Shown here piece by piece: positions 43,546 to 52,316 of a stretch of 64,000 nt of DNA; position 1 is the first letter of the stretch, and each line of letters begins with the position of its first letter. The notes beneath the pieces are model-generated. The model was given only the letters and a program-made list of their open reading frames with translations, was not told the DNA's origin and did not search any database. Where the stretch lies: the NCBI RefSeq assembly GCF_022513565.1, contig NZ_JAKWBE010000018.1, forward strand, positions 62,001-126,000, in the 5' to 3' direction. Source of the stretch: Streptomyces gilvus. GTDB taxonomy: Bacteria; Actinomycetota; Actinomycetes; Streptomycetales; Streptomycetaceae. Position numbers and translations under genes: made by a program.

Positions 43546-44400
43546 CTACTTGACGGCTCCGCTGGTGATGCCGGCGACGACCCGGCGCTGGGCGACGACG
43601 AAGACCGCCACCATGGGCAGGCTCATCATCACGACGTAGGCGAAGATCAGGTGCCAGTTGTTCAGGTACAACTGGGCGTTGGCGACCTGGTAGAGGTTGA
43701 GCGGCAATGTGGCCTTGGAGCCGCCGCCGAGCACGAAGAACGCGTAGAAGATGTCGCTCCAGGCGAAGAGCATCACCATGATCGTCGCGGTGGCGATGAC
43801 CGGCCGCAGCAGCGGCAGGATGATCTGGAAGAAGACCCGCGGCGGGCCGGCGCCGTCCATGCGGGCCGCCTCCTCCAGTTCCTCGGGAAGATTGCGGATG
43901 AAGCCGGTCATGAAGAAGATCGACGTGGACAGGTACATCCCGGTGTAGACCGCGATCATGCCCAACTGGGTTCCGGCGAGGCCGAGTTGCCGCAGCTCCA
44001 TGACGATGGTGATCACGGCGGGCGGCAGCAGCAGGCCGCTGATGCTGAGGGCGTACAGGATGCTCACCAGGCGGCCGGTGCGGCGGGCGAAGACCCAGGC
44101 CGCACCCGCGCCCAGCAGCAGCACGAGGACGACGGAGGGGACGACGACCAGCAGGCTGTTGACGAAGCCCTGGATCATCTTGCCCTGGTCGAAGGTCTGC
44201 CGGTAGTTCTCGGCGGCCTGCACGTGGTGCGGCAGCGAGAGGTTCGGCTTGATCGCCTCGGACTGGGGCTTGACGGAGGTCACCGCGACGAGCCAGAGCG
44301 GGATGCCGATGGTGACGGCGGCGATGACCACGACGACGGCGGGCCGCACCCAGCGCGGCAGGCCCGGACGGGCGGGGGCGAACGCGGATACGGCGGTCAC
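43546..44400 (-). CDS. sugar ABC transporter permease, MalG type
   Basis: A 284-residue CUT1 permease with six membrane segments and the EAA loop EEAARMDGAGPPRVFFQIIL. GTG at 44400 overlaps the partner permease stop by four bases and follows GGAGAA. It should form the inner-membrane channel for the oligosaccharide bound by the lipoprotein at 45430. No ATPase gene is nearby; a shared MsiK-type ATPase is likely. Confidence 0.92.
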   Translation of the reverse strand: MTAVSAFAPARPGLPRWVRPAVVVVIAAVTIGIPLWLVAVTSVKPQSEAIKPNLSLPHHVQAAENYRQTFDQGKMIQGFVNSLLVVVPSVVLVLLLGAGAAWVFARRTGRLVSILYALSISGLLLPPAVITIVMELRQLGLAGTQLGMIAVYTGMYLSTSIFFMTGFIRNLPEELEEAARMDGAGPPRVFFQIILPLLRPVIATATIMVMLFAWSDIFYAFFVLGGGSKATLPLNLYQVANAQLYLNNWHLIFAYVVMMSLPMVAVFVVAQRRVVAGITSGAVK

Positions 44401-45353
44401 TGGTTGTTCTCCCTGCGGCGCAGACCGACGATGACGGGCACGGCGAGGACGACGACGATGAGGAACAGCACCAGGCTCATCGCGGACGCCTGCGCGTACA
44501 GCCCCTGTCCGAAGACGCGGAACATGTAGATGTTGAACACCTCGGTCTCGCTGCCCGGGCCGCCGGCGGTGGTGGCCTGGACGATGTCGAAGGTGTTCAT
44601 GGAGCCGATCAGCGCGGTGGTGACGTTGAAGGTCACCGCGGGCGCCAGCAGCGGGAACCTGATGGACCAGAAGGTGCGCCAGGCGCCCGCGCCGTCGATG
44701 CGGGCCGCCTCCAGCACGTCGCCCGGCATGCTCTTCAGACCGGCCAGGTAGATCAGCATGGCCAGGCCCATCCACTTCCAGCCGTGGATGAGGGTCACGA
44801 CGACCAGCGTCCAGGTCGTGGACCCGAGCCACGGGGTGTCGACGTGGTGTCCCATGAGGGAGGACAGGACGCTGTTGAGGGCGCCGTCCTGGGCGAGCAG
44901 CGCCCGGAAGATGTAGCCGACGGCGAGGGCCGAGATCAGCACCGGCAGGAAGAAGACGGCGCGGAAGAAGCGGTTGAAGCGGGTGTCGCGCTCCAGCAGC
45001 AGGGCCAGGGCGAGCCCGAAGCCGTTCTGGAAGAGGGCGACCAGCACCGCGTACTCCACGGTGATGCGGATGTCCCGGAGCATCGAGCCGTCCTGCAGGA
45101 CGCTGCGGAAGTTGGACAGTCCGGCGAAGCGGATGTCCGGGTGGAACGCCGACCAGTTCGTGAACGGATAGACGAAGTTGAGCAGGTTCGGCAGCAGGAA
45201 GAAGGCGCCGAAGACGGCGAGCGCGGGCAGGGCGAACCACCACGGCTGGTCGGACCTGCCGCGCGGCCGACGACGCGGCGCGCGCCCGGACGGACGGCCC
45301 GCTTCCTTGCTGGGGTTGACGTCGGTGACGCCGATGGTGGCTGTGTCCGCCAC
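44397..45353 (-). CDS. sugar ABC transporter permease, MalF type
   Basis: A 318-residue permease with an Arg-rich cytoplasmic N-terminus (GRAPRRRPRGRSDQPW) and six membrane segments. The EAA loop is LEAARIDGAGAWRTFWSIRF. GTG at 45353 has a strong CGGAGGTGA site. It pairs with the MalG-type permease immediately downstream. Confidence 0.92.
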   Translation of the reverse strand: MADTATIGVTDVNPSKEAGRPSGRAPRRRPRGRSDQPWWFALPALAVFGAFFLLPNLLNFVYPFTNWSAFHPDIRFAGLSNFRSVLQDGSMLRDIRITVEYAVLVALFQNGFGLALALLLERDTRFNRFFRAVFFLPVLISALAVGYIFRALLAQDGALNSVLSSLMGHHVDTPWLGSTTWTLVVVTLIHGWKWMGLAMLIYLAGLKSMPGDVLEAARIDGAGAWRTFWSIRFPLLAPAVTFNVTTALIGSMNTFDIVQATTAGGPGSETEVFNIYMFRVFGQGLYAQASAMSLVLFLIVVVLAVPVIVGLRRRENNQ

Positions 45354-45429
45354 TTCTCACCTCCGAGGGGTGGCCCCGGGCGCTTCGGCGGGGAGGCACC
45401 CGGGACGGGACTTGCGAAGGGACGGGCTG

Positions 45430-46740
45430 TCAGAAGCCGGCGACGCCACGCGCCTTGAGGACCTGGGTGAACTGGTCCTCGGCGGCCTGCGCCACCTGCT
45501 GCGGTGTCTTCTTGCCGTAGATCATGTCGGCGAGGGCGAGGTGCATGTCGGGCGCGGTCAGGGCCTTGACCTGGAACACGCCGGTCGCGCTGGAGAGGGA
45601 GTCGGCCTGGGCGAGGGCGGTCTGCGGCAGTCCGGCGGGGTTGGGCACGGACGGCTCGACGGAGACGACCTTGTTGGCCTTGATGTAGGCCGGGTAGTCC
45701 TTGCCGAGCCAGAAGGACAGGAACTGCCGGGCCGCGTTCTGCCGCTTGGCGTCACCGGTGTTGAAGGCGACGACACCGTTGGTCTGGTCGGGCGAGTACA
45801 GGGCCTTGGCGGAGCTGTTGGAGACGGGGAACCAGCCCAGCTTCTGGTCCATCTCGGCGGTGCTGGCGGTGGCCTGGATCTCGCTCTGCAGGGAGGTGAC
45901 GTTCACGGCCATCGCGGCGCTGCCGTCCAGGATCGCCTTGCCCTGGTCCACGAAGGTGGCCGTCTTGTAGTTCTTCTGCGCCAGCCCGCCGTCCAGGACC
46001 TTCGCCTTGTACTTCTTGATCGCGTTGACGATCACCGGGTCGGTCCACTTGGCCTGGTTCTTGTTGAGCTTGTCCCAGAAGCTCTGCGGCAGGTCGGTCA
46101 TCTGCAGCTGGACCTGCCACTGCAGCGGCCACTTGTCACCGCCCACCTCGAAGAACGGCGCGACGCCCGTCTTGGACTTGATCGTCGCGGCGGTGGCGAG
46201 GAGGTCGTCGTAGCTGGTGGGCATCTTGGTGATGCCCGCCTTCTTGAAGACGTCCTTGTTGTAGTAGACGCCCAGGGAGGCGGGGCTGGTGACGATCGCG
46301 GCGTAGCGGTGGCCGTCGACCTGGCCGAGGCCCTGTTCGGTCTTGCCGAGCTTGGAGACCCAGTCCTCGTTGTCGAGTTGGAGCAGGTTCTTGGCCGGCT
46401 GGATGAACGGCAGGGTGCTGCCCGTGGGCTGCCAGAACATCAGGTCGGGCTTGTCGCCGGAGGCCAGCTTGGTGGGGACGTTCGACTCGTAGGGGTCGGG
46501 TATCACCTGGGTGCTGACGGTGGCTCCGGTCGCCTTCTCGAAGGCGTCGATGACCTGTTTGGGCTCGGTGACGCTGTTCTGCGCCACCCACATGGTCAGG
46601 TGGACGCCCTTCAGGCTCGCCGTCGCGTCGACCGATCCGGTGGGGGCGGCGCCGCTGCTGCCGGCGGTGGCGTCACTGCAGGCGGTGGCTGCCAGTCCGA
46701 GGGCACACACGACGGCGAGGGAGGAGACGGCTCTTTTCAT
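45430..46740 (-). CDS. sugar-binding lipoprotein of ABC importer
   Basis: A 436-residue family 1 solute-binding protein. The lipobox is GLAATACSD (Cys at about residue 21). The mature domain begins with LKGVHLTMWVAQNSVTEPKQ and ends with GKKTPQQVAQAAEDQFTQVL, both typical of sugar-binding proteins. ATG at 46740 has AAGGAAG upstream. With GH36 and a LacI regulator close by, the ligand is probably an alpha-galactoside or a galactose-containing oligosaccharide, which is inference. Confidence 0.92.
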   Translation of the reverse strand: MKRAVSSLAVVCALGLAATACSDATAGSSGAAPTGSVDATASLKGVHLTMWVAQNSVTEPKQVIDAFEKATGATVSTQVIPDPYESNVPTKLASGDKPDLMFWQPTGSTLPFIQPAKNLLQLDNEDWVSKLGKTEQGLGQVDGHRYAAIVTSPASLGVYYNKDVFKKAGITKMPTSYDDLLATAATIKSKTGVAPFFEVGGDKWPLQWQVQLQMTDLPQSFWDKLNKNQAKWTDPVIVNAIKKYKAKVLDGGLAQKNYKTATFVDQGKAILDGSAAMAVNVTSLQSEIQATASTAEMDQKLGWFPVSNSSAKALYSPDQTNGVVAFNTGDAKRQNAARQFLSFWLGKDYPAYIKANKVVSVEPSVPNPAGLPQTALAQADSLSSATGVFQVKALTAPDMHLALADMIYGKKTPQQVAQAAEDQFTQVLKARGVAGF

Positions 46741-46830
46741 GGGGCTTCCTTAGGCACACGAGGGTTGGCGGAGCGGTGCTGTGAAGGCGGGGGACGGAGG
46801 GGGTGAAGCGCAGGCGTGTCCGGGCCCGGG

Positions 46831-47901
46831 TCATGCCTCCCGGCTCCCGGTGCTTTCGCGCCGGACCAGTTGGGGGCCGACGAGTGTGGGCTCGGGCGGC
46901 TGGTAGTCGGATTCCAGTTGGCCGCGCAGGAGTCCGAAGGCGGAGCGGCCCAGACCCTGGAAGTCCAGGCGGACCGTGGTGAGGGCCGGGGTGATGAACT
47001 GCGAGTGGGGGGCGTCGTCGAAGCCGATGACGCTGACGTCCCCCGGGACGGACCGGCCGGCGTGGTGCAGGGCGCGCAGGACACCCAGCGCCAGGTCGTC
47101 GTTGCCGCACAGGATCGCGGTGACGTCCGGATCCCCGGCGAGCTTGCGGCCGGCGTCGTAACCGGCCTGGGCGTCCCAGCCCTTGCCGGTCGGGGGCGGC
47201 GGGGTGACACCCGCGGCGATCAGGGCCTGCCGCCAGCCCTCAGCGCGCGGTGCCGCCGAACGCCGGGACCCCGTGGACGCCGGAATCGCCACGTAGTGGA
47301 CGGTGGGGTGACCGAGGCCGAGCAGGTACTCGGTGGCGGCGCGGGCCGCCGTCCGGTCGTCGACCCAGACCGCCGGACGCGGAGGGGTGCGGCCCGGTGG
47401 CGGGGCCTCTACGGCGGCGGCGCAGGGCACGTTGGACGGGACCCGGTCCAGGGCCGCCGCGCCGAGCCGGTCGAATCCGATCACCACGAGCCCGCCGCCG
47501 GCCGCGGCCGCGGTGGCGATCGTACGGTCCAGGTCGTCCTCCGGGGTGAGGACCCGGACGCCGACCGAGTAGCCCGCGGCGCGGGCGGCCTCCTCCAGGC
47601 CCTGCAGGGTGGCCGCGTAACCGTAGAGGACGGTGTTGGAGGTCAGCACCGTGACCGTCTTCGTGACGCCGCTGGCCAGGGCGAACGCGGTGGCGTTGCG
47701 CCGGAAGCCGAGGGACTCGATGGCCTCCTCGACCCGGCGGCGGGTCTCCTCCTTCACGTTCGGGTGGTCGTTGATGACCCTCGAGACGGTCTGGTAGGAG
47801 ACGCCGGCCGCCTGGGCGACATCACGAATGCTTGCGGGCTTGTGCTGGCTCCCCTGCGGAGCGGCAGGGCCGCCGGAGCTTGTGTGACCGGTCACAACCA
47901 T
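46831..47901 (-). CDS. LacI-family transcriptional repressor
   Basis: A 356-residue regulator. The N-terminal helix-turn-helix and hinge read SIRDVAQAAGVSYQTVSRVI and RRVEEAIESLGFRRNATA, followed by a periplasmic-binding-type sensor domain that ends with QLVRRESTG. ATG at 47901 fits the start of the operator dyads. The binding site TGTGACCGGTCACA overlaps the first codons, which suggests autorepression. It lies between the importer operon and GH36, both of which it likely controls. Confidence 0.93.
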   Translation of the reverse strand: MVVTGHTSSGGPAAPQGSQHKPASIRDVAQAAGVSYQTVSRVINDHPNVKEETRRRVEEAIESLGFRRNATAFALASGVTKTVTVLTSNTVLYGYAATLQGLEEAARAAGYSVGVRVLTPEDDLDRTIATAAAAGGGLVVIGFDRLGAAALDRVPSNVPCAAAVEAPPPGRTPPRPAVWVDDRTAARAATEYLLGLGHPTVHYVAIPASTGSRRSAAPRAEGWRQALIAAGVTPPPPTGKGWDAQAGYDAGRKLAGDPDVTAILCGNDDLALGVLRALHHAGRSVPGDVSVIGFDDAPHSQFITPALTTVRLDFQGLGRSAFGLLRGQLESDYQPPEPTLVGPQLVRRESTGSREA

Positions 47902-47924
47902 GCGAGGATTGTGAGCGGTCACAA
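47883..47924. promoter_or_regulatory. two LacI-type operators at the regulator/GH36 divergent start
   Basis: TGTGACCGGTCACA (47883-47896) is a perfect dyad inside the first codons of the repressor gene. TTGTGAGCGGTCACAA (47909-47924) is the same site with one symmetric mismatch, just upstream of the ATG. Centre-to-centre spacing is 27 bp. A separate palindrome, ACAAGTACTTGT (48063-48074), precedes the GH36 start. Confidence 0.7.
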
Positions 47925-48092
47925 CACGGCCGTCAAGAGGCTGAAACCAGGGCGTCACGCTTCCGGCACACGAGCGGCACGCGCCCCGGCAACCCGTCCC
48001 ACCCCGTAAGCCACGGGTCACCTGCGCAGATCCTCTGAAAAGATCCGTGTCGGGCCACTGACACAAGTACTTGTCCCAGAAGGGGAACCGCG

Positions 48093-50297
48093 TTGACAGC
48101 TGCTGCCGAGGTCGCCAAGGAGTCCCTGCTGTGGAGCGATGACGCCCTTGGACTGCGTGCCGTGGCCGACCCTTCCGGGTCGGTCAGACTCACCGACGAC
48201 GGCCACCCGTGGGACTGTCTGGTGCCGCTCGCCGAAGTCCTGCTCACCGGGCACGGCCGGACCTGGTCGGGTGAACGCTTCATCGACACGGCCGTCGGCG
48301 CCCGCCTGGTGCTCCGCGGCCACGAGACGGTCCAGGACCGGGAGTGGCGGCACACCACGATCCGCCTGACGGACCCGGACACCTCACTCGCCGCCGACGT
48401 CACCCTCAGCACCGTTCCCGGCGCGGGCTTCGTGCGCTCGCAGGTCCGTCTGGTCAACGAGGGCGACACTCCCCTGCACGTGGAGGGCGTGTCCACCCTC
48501 ACCCTCGGCGGCATCACCGACGCGGAGAAGGGCCTCGACGGCCTCACGGTGCACTGGGCGGACAACGACTGGCTCGCCGAGTGCCGCTGGCGCCGCGCCG
48601 CGTTCCGGGACCAGGTCGTCCCGCTGAACCGGAGCGCTCACGGTCACGAGGGCCGCGGCTGCTTCGAGCGCTACTCCCAGGGCACCTGGTCGACCGGCCG
48701 GCACCTTCCCCTCGCCGCCCTCACCGACAGCGCGGGAGGAACCTGGCTCTGGCAGATCGAGTCCAGCGCCGGCTGGCGCTTCGAGACCGGGGAACGCGAG
48801 GGGGCCGCCTACCTCGCCCTGTTCGGACCGGACGACGCGCATCACCAGTGGCGGCAGACGCTGGCCCCGGGTCAGGAGTTCACCACCGTGCCCGCCGTCC
48901 TGGTCCGCACCCGCAGCGGCGGCCTGGACGCGGCGTTCGGGGAACTCACCGCCTACCGCCGCCGCATCCGCCGCGCCCACCCCGATCACACGGCGCTTCC
49001 CGTGATCTACAACGACTACATGAACACCCTCATGGGCGACCCGACCACCGAGAAGCTCCTGCCGCTCGTCGAGGCGGCCGGGGCCGCCGGAGCCGAGGTC
49101 TTCGTCATCGACGCCGGCTGGTACGACGACGACTCCCAGGGCTGGTGGGACGCGGTGGGCGCCTGGGAACCCGCCGGGCGCCGCTTCCCCGGCGGCATCC
49201 AGGAAGTCCTCGACGCCATCCGACGGCACGGCATGACACCCGGCGTGTGGCTGGAGCCCGAAGTCGTCGGCGTACGCAGCCCGCTGGCCCGCGCCCTGCC
49301 CGACGAGGCGTTCTTCCGGCGGGGCGGGGTCCGGCTGACCGAGCACGGCCGCCACCACCTCGACCTGCGCCACCCGGCCGCCCGCGCCCACCTCGACCGG
49401 GTCGTCGACCGCATCGTGGGCGAATGGGGCGTGGGCTACCTCAAGCTCGACTACAACATCAACGCCGGCCCCGGCACCGAGAGCGACTCGGAAAGCGCTG
49501 GCGCCGGACTGCTGGGGCACCACCGCGCCCACCTCGACTGGCTCGCCTCACTCCTCGACCGGCACCCCGGCCTCGTCCTGGAGAACTGCGGCTCGGGGGG
49601 CCTGCGCATGGACTACGCGCAGCTGGCCGTGACCCAGCTGCAGTCCACCAGCGACCAGCAGGATCCCCTGCGCTATCCGCCCATCGCGGCGGCGGCCGCG
49701 ACCGCGGTGGCCCCCGAACAGGCCGCCGTCTGGGCCTACCCGCAACCCCACTTCACGCTCGACGAGATCGCCTTCACGATGGTCACCGCACTGCTGGGGC
49801 GTGTGCACCTCTCCGGATTCCTCGACCGCATGGACGAGGAGCAACTCGCCCTCGTGCGCTCGGGCATCGAGCTCTACCAGCGCATCCGCCCGGAGATCGG
49901 CGGCGCCCGCCCGTTCTGGCCGCTCGGACTTCCCGGGTGGGAGGACTCCTGGCTCGCCCACGGACTGCGCGCTCCGTCCGCGACCTACCTCGCGCTGTGG
50001 CGACGCGACACGGTCTCCGAGGCGGTTTCGCCGAACGTCTCCGGCGAGGCGGCCGCGCAGAACGTCGACACCGGCGTCCGGGGCGTCCGCATCCCGCACC
50101 TGCGGGGCAGCCACCTGCACCCGGAGGTGCTCTATCCGACGGACGCGGGCGCCACGGCGACCTGGGACGCGACCGACGGAACGCTCACCGTGACCCTGCC
50201 CCGCGTCAACACCGCGGTCCTGCTGCGTCTCGGCGGCACTCCGCCGACGAATCGCCCCGTACCAAACGAAAAGACCTGGTCAGGGTCGCGACAGTAA
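48093..50297 (+). CDS. alpha-galactosidase, GH36
   Basis: A 734-residue intracellular hydrolase. The catalytic nucleophile Asp is in YLKLDYN. Substrate-binding family blocks include FVIDAGWYDDDSQGWWDAVG, GVWLEPEVVGVRS and the C-terminal PNVSGEAAAQNVDTG region. The TTG at 48093 follows AGAAGGGGA. No signal peptide is present, so it would cut alpha-galactosides after uptake by the neighbouring importer. It is divergent from the LacI gene and has a palindrome at 48063 in its leader. Confidence 0.93.
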   Translation: MTAAAEVAKESLLWSDDALGLRAVADPSGSVRLTDDGHPWDCLVPLAEVLLTGHGRTWSGERFIDTAVGARLVLRGHETVQDREWRHTTIRLTDPDTSLAADVTLSTVPGAGFVRSQVRLVNEGDTPLHVEGVSTLTLGGITDAEKGLDGLTVHWADNDWLAECRWRRAAFRDQVVPLNRSAHGHEGRGCFERYSQGTWSTGRHLPLAALTDSAGGTWLWQIESSAGWRFETGEREGAAYLALFGPDDAHHQWRQTLAPGQEFTTVPAVLVRTRSGGLDAAFGELTAYRRRIRRAHPDHTALPVIYNDYMNTLMGDPTTEKLLPLVEAAGAAGAEVFVIDAGWYDDDSQGWWDAVGAWEPAGRRFPGGIQEVLDAIRRHGMTPGVWLEPEVVGVRSPLARALPDEAFFRRGGVRLTEHGRHHLDLRHPAARAHLDRVVDRIVGEWGVGYLKLDYNINAGPGTESDSESAGAGLLGHHRAHLDWLASLLDRHPGLVLENCGSGGLRMDYAQLAVTQLQSTSDQQDPLRYPPIAAAAATAVAPEQAAVWAYPQPHFTLDEIAFTMVTALLGRVHLSGFLDRMDEEQLALVRSGIELYQRIRPEIGGARPFWPLGLPGWEDSWLAHGLRAPSATYLALWRRDTVSEAVSPNVSGEAAAQNVDTGVRGVRIPHLRGSHLHPEVLYPTDAGATATWDATDGTLTVTLPRVNTAVLLRLGGTPPTNRPVPNEKTWSGSRQ

Positions 50298-50323
50298 ACG
50301 CCTTGTACCGTACTGCGCGTATA

Positions 50324-50340
50324 GTTTCGCTGTGAGCAAC
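50324..50340. promoter_or_regulatory. betaine-regulon operator over the iclR start
   Basis: GTTTCGCTGTGAGCAAC fits GTTGC-N7-GCAAC with one mismatch and covers the GTG start of the IclR gene at 50332. Binding would repress its own translation or transcription, a usual feature of IclR proteins. Confidence 0.5.
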
Positions 50341-51129
50341 CACAGCCAAGACACCGAAACGTCAAATTCGCAGGCCGGCGGGGTGCAGTCGGTCGACCGA
50401 GCCATCAGCGTCCTCGAGATCCTGGCCCACCGTGGGGAGGCCGGCGTCAGCGAGGTGGCCGCCGAGATCGATGTTCACAAGTCCACCGCGTTCCGGCTGC
50501 TCGGCGCCCTGGAGGCGCGCGGTCTGGTGGAGCAGGCCGGCGAGCGCGGCAAGTACCGGCTCGGCTTCGGCATCGTGCGGCTGGCCGGCGCGGTCACCGG
50601 GCGCCTCGACATCACCCAGCAGGGCCGCCCGGTCTGCGAGCGTCTCGCCGAGGAGATCGGCGAGACCATCAACATCGCGGTCATGCAGGAGCACTTCGCG
50701 ATCAACCTCTACCAGGTGCGCGGCCCGGCGGCCGTCGCCGCGCACAACTGGGTCGGCGAACTGACCCCGCTGCACGCCACCTCCAGCGGCAAGATCCTCC
50801 TCGCCCACCTGCCCACCAAGGAGCGCGCCGCGCTGCTGGCCGAGGCCGGGCTGAAGAAGGTCACCCCGCACACCATCACCGCGAAGGCGAAGCTGGAGAA
50901 GAACCTCGCCGACGCGCGGGAGCACGGCTACGCCTTCACCCTGGAGGAGCTGGAGATCGGCCTGCACGCCATGGCCGCCCCGATCCGCAACCAGGACGGC
51001 GAGGTCATCGCGGCACTCAGCGCCTCGGGGCCGTCGTACCGCTTCACCGAGGAGCGGCTGCACGAGCTGGCCCCGGTGCTGCTCAAGGGCGCCGAGGAGA
51101 TCAGTCACCGCATGGGCTACCTGGGCTGA
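50332..51129 (+). CDS. IclR-family regulator, likely of betaine catabolism
   Basis: A 265-residue regulator with an N-terminal winged helix (SVDRAISVLEILAHRGEAGV, then HKSTAFRLLGALEARGL) and a C-terminal IclR ligand domain (about 90-260). The family positions include TSSGKILLAHLP and FTLEELEIGLHAMAAPIRN. The GTG at 50332 lies inside a 17-bp dyad that recurs before the betaine genes. Its stop overlaps the stop of the convergent Rieske oxygenase gene by 13 bp. The inducer may be betaine, choline or a breakdown product; this is inference. Confidence 0.92.
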   Translation: MSNHSQDTETSNSQAGGVQSVDRAISVLEILAHRGEAGVSEVAAEIDVHKSTAFRLLGALEARGLVEQAGERGKYRLGFGIVRLAGAVTGRLDITQQGRPVCERLAEEIGETINIAVMQEHFAINLYQVRGPAAVAAHNWVGELTPLHATSSGKILLAHLPTKERAALLAEAGLKKVTPHTITAKAKLEKNLADAREHGYAFTLEELEIGLHAMAAPIRNQDGEVIAALSASGPSYRFTEERLHELAPVLLKGAEEISHRMGYLG

Positions 51130-52253
51130 GCCGCCCCGCCCAGCCGCTCGTTGACCCAGTCGTGGAAGGCGCCGATGTGGTGCTCGCTGGGCACCAGCAC
51201 GCCTCCCTTGGCGTACATCCGGGAGTGCATGCCGGGCTGGGTGCGCTCGCACGCCTCGAAGTCCTGCCGGTTGACCCGGTCGAAGAGCTCCACGGAGCGG
51301 CTGACGTCCTTGCCGCTGTCGACGACGTGCGGGAGGTAGAGCCAGTCGCACTCGACGATCGTGCGGTCGACGGCCACCGGGTACATGCGGTGGAAGATGA
51401 CGTGGTCGGGGACGAGGTTGATGAAGACCTGCGGCTTGACGGTGATCGCGTAGTAGCGGCGGTCCTGGTCCTCGGCGACCCCGGGTATGCGCTCCAGGCC
51501 CTCGCTGCCGTCGACGGTGAAGCCCTGGATCTCCTCACCGAACTCGGCGCCGTGGCCGACGTAGTACTGGGCGGCGTAGCCGTCGGCGAACTCCGGGAGC
51601 ACCTCGGTCAGTTCGGGGTGGATGGTGGCGCAGTGGTAGCACTCCATGAAGTTCTCGATGATGAGTTTCCAGTTCGCCCTGACGTCGTAGACGATGCGCC
51701 GGCCGACCGAGAGGTTGTCGATGTCGTAGTGGTCGATGGACTCGACGTCGCCGAGCCGTTCGACCACCGCGCCGATCACGTCCTCCTCGAAGGAGGGCGG
51801 GTTCTCCGCGAGGCACACCCACACATAGCCCAGCCACTCGCGCACGGCGACGCTCACCAGGCCGTACTCGGTGCGGCCGACGTCGGGCATCTTGGTGAGG
51901 TTGGGGGCGGCGACGAGCTTGCCGTTCAGGTCGTAGGTCCAGGCGTGGTACGGGCATTGGAAGGCCCGCTTGACCTCGCCGGTCTCCTCGGTGCAGAGCC
52001 TTGCTCCGCGGTGCCGGCAGACGTTGAAGTACGCGCGGATCGAGTGGTCCCGGGCGCGGGTGACGAGGATGCTCTCGCGGCCCACGTCGACGGTGCGGAA
52101 GGCGCCCGGCTTGGCCAGCTCGGAGGCGCGCGCCACGCAGAACCACATGGTCTCGAAGATGCGCTCCTGCTCCTGGGCGAAGATCCCGGGGTCCGTATAG
52201 GAGGAGCCGGGCAGGGTGGCGATCAGGCTGTCCGGCAGGCTGGTCGAGGTCAC
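51117..52253 (-). CDS. Rieske non-heme iron oxygenase, alpha subunit
   Basis: A 378-residue aromatic-ring-hydroxylase-type oxygenase. The Rieske cluster ligands are Cys-x-His in NVCRHRGARLC and Cys-x2-His in CPYHAWTY. The mononuclear iron site has ENFMECYHCATIHPE. The fold resembles GbcA, the glycine betaine demethylase, and related betaine/carnitine oxygenases. GTG at 52253 is chosen for the GAGGAG site six bases before it; a GTG at 52292 has none. In this locus the most likely reaction is betaine to dimethylglycine plus formaldehyde, although the exact quaternary amine is not proved by sequence. Confidence 0.85.
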   Translation of the reverse strand: MTSTSLPDSLIATLPGSSYTDPGIFAQEQERIFETMWFCVARASELAKPGAFRTVDVGRESILVTRARDHSIRAYFNVCRHRGARLCTEETGEVKRAFQCPYHAWTYDLNGKLVAAPNLTKMPDVGRTEYGLVSVAVREWLGYVWVCLAENPPSFEEDVIGAVVERLGDVESIDHYDIDNLSVGRRIVYDVRANWKLIIENFMECYHCATIHPELTEVLPEFADGYAAQYYVGHGAEFGEEIQGFTVDGSEGLERIPGVAEDQDRRYYAITVKPQVFINLVPDHVIFHRMYPVAVDRTIVECDWLYLPHVVDSGKDVSRSVELFDRVNRQDFEACERTQPGMHSRMYAKGGVLVPSEHHIGAFHDWVNERLGGAAQPR

Positions 52254-52316
52254 GGTGCACTCCTCGGGAAACGTCGTGGAGGGGTCGTTCACGCGGGGTC
52301 ACTCACGCAGGGTGAT

